DNA of 5,716 nt, from NCBI GenBank assembly GCA_046313675.1, contig JBKBXU010000296.1:1-5716 (forward strand). The letters are read 5' to 3'. The notes under the pieces are model-generated. The model worked only from the letters and a program-made list of their open reading frames with translations, was not told the origin of the DNA and made no database searches. The DNA is from JBKBXU01 sp046313675. GTDB lineage: Bacteria > Bacteroidota > Bacteroidia > Cytophagales > Cytophagaceae. A program made the position numbers and the translations under genes. Positions 1-3,972 of the stretch are shown here, one piece after another. Positions within the stretch are counted from its first letter, which is position 1; every line of letters starts with the position of its first letter.

Positions 1-1
1 G

Positions 2-343
2 GAGTCCGGTGCCATTGAACAGGATGCTGATATGGTTATATTTCTTTACAGGCCGGATTATTACGGAATAGATCAGGATGAGATGGGTAATTCATTGAAG
101 GGAGTGGGAGAGGTAATTGTTGCAAAGCATAGAAATGGTAGCCTTGACAATGTTCAACTTCGATTTATTGGAAAATACACCAAATTTACAGACCTTGACG
201 ACTCTGATTATTCAACCGGAGGTTCACCGCTGGATCCAAGTATGAGTTCTTTTGCTGAACCACAAGGGTCTCAAACGTTCAGTAGCCGCATCAACGACAT
301 TACCAAGGGTGGGAAGGATGATGATCTTAATCCGCCTTTTTAA
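2..343 (+). CDS. dnaB: Replicative DNA helicase DnaB, C-terminal end (5' partial)
   Basis: This is the last 113 residues of the hexameric 5'-3' helicase that unwinds DNA at the replication fork. The reading frame is open to the left edge, so the true start lies outside the window. Seen: ESGAIEQDADMVIFLYRPDYY near the visible start, the RecA-fold segment around the conserved H4-type region (Q-D-A-D followed by a hydrophobic strand and Arg). Then comes the VIVAKHRNGSLDNVQLRF stretch, which in DnaB carries the basic/arginine-finger region and the last core strand. The final 45 or so residues (from about TKFTDLD) are low-complexity, polar and acidic, ending DDDLNPPF; such a tail is variable among bacteria. 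No frameshift or intein is visible in this part. The TAA stop lies 6 bases from the stop of the convergent TPR gene. Identification is firm from the core motifs. Confidence 0.93.
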   Translation, partial: ESGAIEQDADMVIFLYRPDYYGIDQDEMGNSLKGVGEVIVAKHRNGSLDNVQLRFIGKYTKFTDLDDSDYSTGGSPLDPSMSSFAEPQGSQTFSSRINDITKGGKDDDLNPPF

Positions 344-349
344 ATAAAT

Positions 350-673
350 TTATTCATCAAATAATAATTCATTTAGGGCATTTTGAATTTCTGAGGCTGT
401 TTTAAAATTGTTTTGTTGTTTAGCTTTCTGAAGGCCTTTTGTAAAAACTTCAATTGCAAGATCTTTATTTTCAATAGATTCATAGAATTTGCCAGCCGTG
501 TAATAGGTGGCCAGGTAGTCTTCATGATGTTGAAGAAGAAAGGAAAAATATTCCTTAACCTTATCCAATTGGTTACTTTTTTCGTATTCTATAGCAATTG
601 CATATAACAAAAATGGATCATTTGGGTCTTCTTTTAAGAAGGATAGTAATTGTTCTAGCCTTGAATTTTGCAT
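350..673 (-). CDS. Small TPR-like repeat protein
   Basis: A 107-residue, all-helical-looking soluble protein with no signal peptide or membrane segment. Two tetratricopeptide-like helix pairs can be seen. The first (residues about 5-49) has the DPNDPFLLYAIAIEYEK pattern of small and large residues. The second (about 52-85) has YLATYYTAGKFYESIENKDLAIEVFTKGL, with Tyr/Ala/Gly at TPR positions and a final A-I-x-x-F-x-K-G-L. A third helix ends the chain. TPRs are protein-binding scaffolds; the partner is unknown. Start choice: an in-frame GTG at 709 would add 12 residues, but a TAAATTTG promoter box at 712-719 would put the transcript start at or inside that GTG. The ATG at 673 also gives the compact N-terminus MQNSRLEQLL. 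The gene is divergent from etfB and convergent with dnaB. Function beyond the repeat fold is not claimed. Confidence 0.8.
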   Translation of the reverse strand: MQNSRLEQLLSFLKEDPNDPFLLYAIAIEYEKSNQLDKVKEYFSFLLQHHEDYLATYYTAGKFYESIENKDLAIEVFTKGLQKAKQQNNFKTASEIQNALNELLFDE

Positions 674-678
674 CAAAT

Positions 679-708
679 TTTGATTTTTTAGTGAATTATG
701 TAACTTCA
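679..708 (+). promoter_or_regulatory. Possible weak promoter for the etfBA operon
   Basis: TTTG at 679-682 and TAACTTCA at 701-708 are separated by 18 bases, which resembles the Bacteroidota TTTG / TAnnTTTG arrangement with two mismatches in the second box. A start near 713-716 would give a leader of about 33 bases before the etfB ATG. The first box would lie inside the untranslated leader or first codons of the divergent TPR gene, so the two promoters would overlap. Weak; the spacer 710-747 otherwise holds only an A/T-rich run. Confidence 0.2.
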
Positions 709-711
709 CAG

Positions 712-719
712 CAAATTTA
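712..719 (-). promoter_or_regulatory. Bacteroidota-type -7 promoter box for the TPR gene
   Basis: Read on the minus strand the bases are TAAATTTG, a full match to the TAnnTTTG -7 element recognised by the primary sigma factor of Bacteroidota. Transcription would begin about 5-8 bases downstream (near 705), leaving a leader of roughly 30 bases before the ATG at 673. The upstream -33 element (TTTG) is not clear; only a T-run (minus-strand TTTTT at 733-737) lies in the area. This is a motif match in an AT-rich spacer, so it is moderate evidence only. Confidence 0.4.
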
Positions 720-747
720 GAGTTTATAAAGTAAAAATTTTTTTTCT

Positions 748-1485
748 ATGAAAATACTTGTTTGTATAAGCCACGTTCCCGATACCACTTCTAAGATTTC
801 ATTTACAGATAACAATACTAAGTTTAATTCTAACGGAGTTCAATTTATTATTGGCCCTTATGATGAATACGCTTTATCCAGGGCTATTGAAATCAAAGAA
901 GCGCAAGGTGGAACTGTAACTGTTCTTAATGTTGGTGAGGCCGACACAGAGCCTACCATAAGGAAGGCACTCGCTATCGGTGCAGATGATGCGATTCGTG
1001 TGAATGCATTTCCTAAAGACGGTTTTTTTGTAGCTCAGCAAATTGCAGCTGTCGCAAAAGATGAAAATTACGATATGATTCTGATGGGAAGAGAATCTAT
1101 AGATTTTAATGGTGGAATGGTTCATGGTATAGTGGGCGAACTATTAAACCTTCCTTCGGTATCGCCTGTAATGAAGCTTGATGTGGAAGGTAAAAAAGCA
1201 AAGATGGCAAGGGAAATAGAAGGTGGAAAAGAATATGTGGAAGTTGAAATGCCTTTTGTTGCAGGTTGCCAGGAACCAATTGCAGAATGGAAAATACCTA
1301 ATATGAGGGGGATAATGTCTGCAAGAACTAAGCCTTTAAAAGTAGTTGAGCCTTCCGGTACAGAAGAGAATGCCTCTTTTGTGAATTTTGAACTTCCTGC
1401 ACCTAAAGGTGAGTGCAAAATGGTAGATGCCTCTACACCTGAAAAACTTATTGAGCTTCTTAAGAATGAAGCTAAAGTTTTATAA
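748..1485 (+). CDS. etfB: Electron transfer flavoprotein beta subunit (EtfB)
   Basis: This is the 245-residue small subunit of the EtfAB heterodimer, a soluble electron carrier that takes electrons from flavin dehydrogenases, typically of fatty-acid or amino-acid breakdown, and delivers them to a quinone reductase. Seen: N-terminal MKILVCISHVPDT (the KxLVxxxxVPDT opening of the family), GPYDEYALSRAIEIKE at 36-51, RKALAIGADDAIRV at 72-84, and the family signature region REIEGGKEYVEVEMPFV at 155-171. The recognition-loop equivalent is IPNMRGIMSART at 183-194. Oddities: the AMP-phosphate loop that reads D-x-x-N-Q-T-G in mitochondrial-type EtfB is here IDFNGGMVHG (118-127), and the anchoring Leu of the recognition loop is Ile183. 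Length is close to the usual 250-260. It lies 63 bases upstream of etfA. The start is the ATG at 748; no Shine-Dalgarno site is visible, only an A/T-rich leader. Confidence 0.96.
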   Translation: MKILVCISHVPDTTSKISFTDNNTKFNSNGVQFIIGPYDEYALSRAIEIKEAQGGTVTVLNVGEADTEPTIRKALAIGADDAIRVNAFPKDGFFVAQQIAAVAKDENYDMILMGRESIDFNGGMVHGIVGELLNLPSVSPVMKLDVEGKKAKMAREIEGGKEYVEVEMPFVAGCQEPIAEWKIPNMRGIMSARTKPLKVVEPSGTEENASFVNFELPAPKGECKMVDASTPEKLIELLKNEAKVL

Positions 1486-1490
1486 TTGAT

Positions 1491-1505
1491 TCTTGTTGAA
1501 CAAGA
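1491..1505. repeat. Perfect 7-bp dyad between etfB and etfA
   Basis: TCTTGTT-G-AACAAGA is a perfect inverted repeat with a single central base, lying 6 bases after the etfB stop and 43 bases before the etfA start. As RNA it could form at most a 5-bp stem with a 5-base loop (TCTTG-TTGAA-CAAGA). It is not followed by a T-run, so it does not look like a terminator. It may be an operator half-site pair, an mRNA-processing hairpin or chance. Confidence 0.4.
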
Positions 1506-1548
1506 CAATGTAAATTAATTTTTAAACCGATTTTTAAATATTCTGAAT

Positions 1549-2511
1549 ATGGCAATATTAGTATACGTGGAGAGCTCAGAGGGAGAAGTTAAAAAGTCAG
1601 CCCTTGAAGCTGTTTCTTATGCTGCAGAAGCTGCAAAAAACAGCAACACCTCAGTAACCGCTTTAGTTGTAGGAGACTTATCATCAGATCAGGTTGCATT
1701 ACCGGGGAAATTTGGTGCATCCAAAGTGTTACAAGTAAAAAATGAAAAACTTGCTCAGGCACAAAGCCAGCCTTATGCTTCAGTTATTACAGCTGCTGCT
1801 GAAAAAGAGGGTGCAGATCTGATCATTATGGCTAAATCTTCATTGGCAGATGCGATGGCCTCACGGGTGGCTGCTCGTTTGAAAGCAGGCTTGGTAACTA
1901 ATGTGGTTGACTTGCCGGGTAAAAGTGGATTTTCAGTTAAAAAGTCAATATTTACAGGAAAGGCTTTCGCTAATGTTGAAATTAAATCTGCAAAGAAAGT
2001 TATAACTATTAGTAAAAATGCTTTTCCGGCAACTGAATCCGGTGGACAGGCAAGTATTGAATCATTTGATCCTCAGATTCCGGAAAGTGATTTTAAAGTT
2101 AAAGTAACTAATACGGAAAAGGCCAGTGGCGATGTACTGCTAACCGAAGCAGATGTAGTTGTATCAGGAGGAAGAGGGTTAAAAGGGCCTGAAAACTGGC
2201 ATTTAGTAGAAGAGTTGGCTAAATCTTTAGGTGCTGCTACCGGTTGCTCTAAGCCAGTTTCCGATATGGATTGGAGACCCCATCATGAGCACGTTGGTCA
2301 GACTGGAGTAAAAGTTAGCCCAAATTTATACATTGCATTAGGGATTTCAGGAGCTATTCAGCATCTTGCAGGCGTAAACTCTTCTAAGGTCATCGTAGTT
2401 GTTAATAAAGACCCTGAAGCACCTTTCTTTAAAGCTGCTGATTATGGAATTGTAGGAGATGTATTTGAAGTAGTTCCCAAATTGATAGAAGCTGCGAAAG
2501 CTTTAAAATAA
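1549..2511 (+). CDS. etfA: Electron transfer flavoprotein alpha subunit (EtfA)
   Basis: This is the 320-residue large subunit, which holds the redox-active FAD of the EtfAB dimer. The N-terminal half (1 to about 190) is the ETF alpha/beta domain, opening with MAILVYVESSEGEVKKSALE. The C-terminal FAD domain starts near ADVVVSGGRGLKGPENWHLVEEL (from about 202). FAD contacts expected from the family are present: the GQTG loop (250-253), and LYIALGISGAIQHLAG (263-278) with Ser267 and His272, followed by NKDPEAPFFKAADYGIVGD. Oddity: the residue next to the flavin that is Arg in human (Arg249) and Methylophilus (Arg237) ETF is Lys235 here (SKPVSDMDWRPHHEHVGQTG). Another small deviation is VVVNKD where the signature usually has A-[IV]-N. 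No electron-bifurcation partner genes are visible, so it is best read as an ordinary ETF. It is co-directional with etfB and with the BFN gene 16 bases downstream. Confidence 0.97.
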   Translation: MAILVYVESSEGEVKKSALEAVSYAAEAAKNSNTSVTALVVGDLSSDQVALPGKFGASKVLQVKNEKLAQAQSQPYASVITAAAEKEGADLIIMAKSSLADAMASRVAARLKAGLVTNVVDLPGKSGFSVKKSIFTGKAFANVEIKSAKKVITISKNAFPATESGGQASIESFDPQIPESDFKVKVTNTEKASGDVLLTEADVVVSGGRGLKGPENWHLVEELAKSLGAATGCSKPVSDMDWRPHHEHVGQTGVKVSPNLYIALGISGAIQHLAGVNSSKVIVVVNKDPEAPFFKAADYGIVGDVFEVVPKLIEAAKALK

Positions 2512-2527
2512 TAACCAAGATAGAGAA

Positions 2528-3139
2528 GTGGATAAAATTAAATTAGAAATATTAGGATTATCTTCCAGTCAGTCACAATCAGGTTCCTTTGCTCTTGTTT
2601 TAGGAGAGGAGGGTGGAAACCGCAGATTGCCTATTATTATAGGAATGTTTGAGGCACAGGCCATTGCTATTGAGATAGAGAAAATCATACCTAACCGACC
2701 GATGACTCATGATCTTTTTAAATCTTTTGCCTCCGGATTTAATTTCAACGTGGAGGAAATAGTGATTTCGGATCTTAAAGAAGGGGTGTTTTTTGCCAAA
2801 ATTATATGTTCTGACGGCGTAAAACAGATTGAGGTTGATTCAAGACCTTCTGATGCCATTGCCATTGGTTTACGGTTTGATGTCCCTATTTATACCTATG
2901 AAACTATTTTATCTGAAGCTGGAATTGTGCTCAGCGATATTAATGATGAGGAACAGGAAGAGGAGCCGGTAGGCAAAACAAAAAAAACGGAAGAAAAAGC
3001 TCAATCCACTGGTTCATTCAGTGAAACAATTAAGAATAATACTTCTGAGCAATTAAAGGTTATGCTGCAAGAGGCGCTTGACAAGGAAGATTATGAAAAG
3101 GCAGCCCGTATTCGGGATGAGTTAAATAAAAGAAATTAA
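2528..3139 (+). CDS. Bifunctional nuclease (BFN/DUF151) domain protein with C-terminal UVR motif
   Basis: A 203-residue soluble protein in three parts. Residues 1 to about 136 are a BFN/DUF151 domain, with recognisable runs RRLPIIIGMFEAQAIAIEIE (32-51), NRPMTHDLF (56-64) and EVDSRPSDAIAIGLRFDVPIY (102-122). Residues about 137-165 are a Glu/Lys-rich linker (DEEQEEEPVGKTKKTEEK). Residues about 172-203 are a UVR-type helical hairpin, SEQLKVMLQEALDKEDYEKAARIRDELN, as found in UvrB and UvrC. Plant members of the BFN family are reported to have DNase and RNase activity; activity of bacterial members is much less certain, so a nucleic-acid role is inferred. Start: GTG at 2528; the next in-frame ATG (Met40) would delete conserved strands, so GTG is required. 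It sits 16 bases after etfA with no terminator between them, which indicates co-transcription, and it is followed by a strong terminator. Confidence 0.92.
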   Translation: MDKIKLEILGLSSSQSQSGSFALVLGEEGGNRRLPIIIGMFEAQAIAIEIEKIIPNRPMTHDLFKSFASGFNFNVEEIVISDLKEGVFFAKIICSDGVKQIEVDSRPSDAIAIGLRFDVPIYTYETILSEAGIVLSDINDEEQEEEPVGKTKKTEEKAQSTGSFSETIKNNTSEQLKVMLQEALDKEDYEKAARIRDELNKRN

Positions 3140-3150
3140 TTTAAAATGAT

Positions 3151-3176
3151 AAAAACCTTCGCAAGAAGGTTTTTTT
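3151..3176 (+). terminator. Intrinsic terminator of the etfBA-BFN operon
   Basis: The arm AAAAACCTTC (3151-3160), the loop GCAA (3161-3164) and the arm GAAGGTTTTT (3165-3174) form a perfect 10-bp hairpin continuing into a T-run up to 3176. The C(GCAA)G closure is a stable GNRA-type tetraloop. It begins 11 bases after the BFN stop. Because it has A and T tracts on both sides it could also stop minus-strand transcripts, but no minus-strand gene faces it here. Only about 13 bases separate its T-run from the mgsA ATG. Confidence 0.85.
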
Positions 3177-3189
3177 GTGTGCTAGTACT

Positions 3190-3564
3190 ATGAAAAAAAC
3201 GATTGCATTAATTGCCCATGATGGCAAAAAGGCAGATATGGTAGCCTTTATAAAGGACAGAACAGAAATGTTTCAGGATATGTACCTCATTGCTACAGGA
3301 ACGACTGCTACTTACGTCAGGCAGGCAGGATTAGAAGTTGAAGCAAAGCTTTCGGGTCCCCTTGGTGGGGATGCTCAGATTGCGGCTATGGTTGCAGAAA
3401 AAAAACTTGATGGGGTTATATTTTTCAGAGACCCTTTAGGTAAACACCCTCATGAACCGGATGTATTAATGTTATTAAGATTGTGTGATCTTCATAACAT
3501 CCCTTTAGCTACTAATCCGGCAAGCGCACATTATCTTATTTCAGGAATTAAAAAGGTTGATTAA
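3190..3564 (+). CDS. mgsA: Methylglyoxal synthase
   Basis: A 124-residue enzyme that converts dihydroxyacetone phosphate to methylglyoxal and phosphate, a glycolytic bypass that releases phosphate when sugar phosphates pile up. Seen: IALIAHDGKK (5-14) with His10, Asp11 and Lys14 matching E. coli His19, Asp20 and Lys23; the phosphate-binding ATGTTATYV (35-43); LSGPLGGDAQ (54-63) with the catalytic Asp61 (E. coli Asp71); FFRDPLGKHPHEPD (78-91) with Asp81, His88 and Asp91 (E. coli Asp91, His98, Asp101). All the active-site residues are therefore present. The C-terminus is short: it ends 10-30 residues before the E. coli (152) and Bacillus (137) enzymes, just after NPASAHYLIS, but the catalytic core is whole. 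Start: ATG at 3190; an in-frame TTG at 3175 lies in the T-run of the upstream terminator and is unlikely. The last six codons lie in a palindrome shared with the convergent gene, and the two coding regions overlap by 4 bases. Confidence 0.95.
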   Translation: MKKTIALIAHDGKKADMVAFIKDRTEMFQDMYLIATGTTATYVRQAGLEVEAKLSGPLGGDAQIAAMVAEKKLDGVIFFRDPLGKHPHEPDVLMLLRLCDLHNIPLATNPASAHYLISGIKKVD

Positions 3565-3578
3565 TCAACCTTTTTAAT
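3547..3578. terminator. 32-bp perfect palindrome, bidirectional terminator spanning two convergent stop codons
   Basis: Arms ATTAAAAAGGTTGA (3547-3560) and TCAACCTTTTTAAT (3565-3578) are exact reverse complements around TTAA (3561-3564), which is itself self-complementary. Each strand therefore reads A-run, GGTTGA, loop, TCAACC, T-run: the intrinsic-terminator layout in both directions. On the plus strand further T bases follow (3580-3585). The loop holds the TAA of mgsA (3562-3564) and the TAA of the minus-strand H1-like gene (3563-3561). The repeat is directly visible; the terminator role is inferred from layout and from its place between convergent genes with no other hairpin nearby. Confidence 0.8.
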
Positions 3579-3920
3579 GTTTTTTGCTATTGTTGCGGTG
3601 GTTTTTGATGCTGCTGGTTTAGTGCTTGAAGTTGTGCTTTTTGTTGTTTTTGCTGCAACAGGAGCGGTTTTTTCAACTGATTTTTTTGCGACAGCAGGAG
3701 TTGCTCTTTTAGCTGATTTTTTAGAGGCAGTTTTAGCTTTTTTAGCGGCTTTTTTGTCAGCTTCTTTTTGAATTTTCCCAACTTTTTTTGCAAGCTTTTT
3801 AGCTACCTTTTCTACAGATTTTTTAGTTTTTCCCTCTGCATCTGGCGCAATATTCTTAATAGCTTCCTGTATTTTATCTGTTAAAAGATGTTTAATTTCT
3901 TTTGTCTGCTTCTTTTTCAT
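3561..3920 (-). CDS. Lysine/alanine-rich histone H1-like protein
   Basis: A 119-residue very basic protein: by my count 35 Lys, 21 Ala and 14 Thr, one Arg, about ten acidic residues, and no Phe, Tyr, Trp or Cys. Residues 1 to about 55 have more normal composition and helical periodicity (KEIKHLLTDKIQEAIKNIAP, then SVEKVAKKLAKKVGKIQKE). From about 56 to the end it is an AKKA/SKK/TPAVAKK/TTKSTTSSTKPAASK tail like that of eukaryotic H1 C-termini and the bacterial H1-like proteins. The likely role is sequence-nonspecific DNA binding or nucleoid compaction; this rests on composition, not on a catalytic motif, so the family name is tentative. RNA or ribosome binding is an alternative. The start is ATG at 3920 and the stop lies inside the palindrome shared with mgsA. 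It lies 52 bases downstream of the kinase on the same strand, so co-transcription is possible. Confidence 0.75.
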   Translation of the reverse strand: MKKKQTKEIKHLLTDKIQEAIKNIAPDAEGKTKKSVEKVAKKLAKKVGKIQKEADKKAAKKAKTASKKSAKRATPAVAKKSVEKTAPVAAKTTKSTTSSTKPAASKTTATIAKNIKKVD

Positions 3921-3931
3921 AAATTTTTTTA

Positions 3932-3962
3932 GAAATGTAGATATTTAATTATTCTATAAAAA
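3932..3962 (-). promoter_or_regulatory. Possible weak promoter for the H1-like gene
   Basis: On the minus strand TACATTTC (3939 down to 3932) matches five of the six fixed bases of TAnnTTTG, and a TTTTTA run (3962-3957) lies about 17 bases upstream where a TTTG would be expected. Transcription would start near 3926, leaving a very short leader before the ATG at 3920. The kinase stop is at 3973-3975 with no hairpin in between, so read-through from the kinase gene is equally possible. Confidence 0.2.
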
Positions 3963-3972
3963 GTGCTTTACA

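Noticed and set aside
343..354. AATAAATTTATT palindrome between dnaB and the TPR gene as a bidirectional terminator
   Set aside because: It is perfect but made only of A/T pairs, with no loop and no G/C stem, so a stable hairpin is not expected. It is likely chance in an AT-rich junction.
1122..1508. Minus-strand open frame of 128 codons antisense to etfB
   Set aside because: It lies wholly opposite clearly conserved EtfB coding sequence, shows no recognisable motif and is Ser/Thr/Pro-rich, as expected of a shadow frame. The 874-1125 minus frame is rejected for the same reason.
1549..2511. EtfAB as part of an electron-bifurcating complex
   Set aside because: No butyryl-CoA dehydrogenase, FixC/FixX or lactate dehydrogenase partner gene is in the window, and EtfB lacks the bifurcating-type nucleotide loop. 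An ordinary ETF is the simpler reading.
3175..3189. TTG at 3175 as the mgsA start
   Set aside because: It lies in the T-run of the terminator, and it adds residues MCAST not expected in front of the MKKTIALIAHD opening of the family. ATG at 3190 fits.
3577..3771. Plus-strand frame giving a very hydrophobic 64-residue, membrane-like peptide
   Set aside because: It is the antisense of the Lys/Ala-rich gene: Lys codons read backwards become Phe/Leu codons, which creates false hydrophobicity. No homology pattern is seen, and its first codons overlap the terminator tail.
3587..3793. Minus-strand frame giving a Lys/Gln/Leu/Pro-rich 68-residue peptide
   Set aside because: It is a frame-shifted reading of the same low-complexity H1-like gene. 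The in-frame 119-residue product has a better start and a structured N-terminus.
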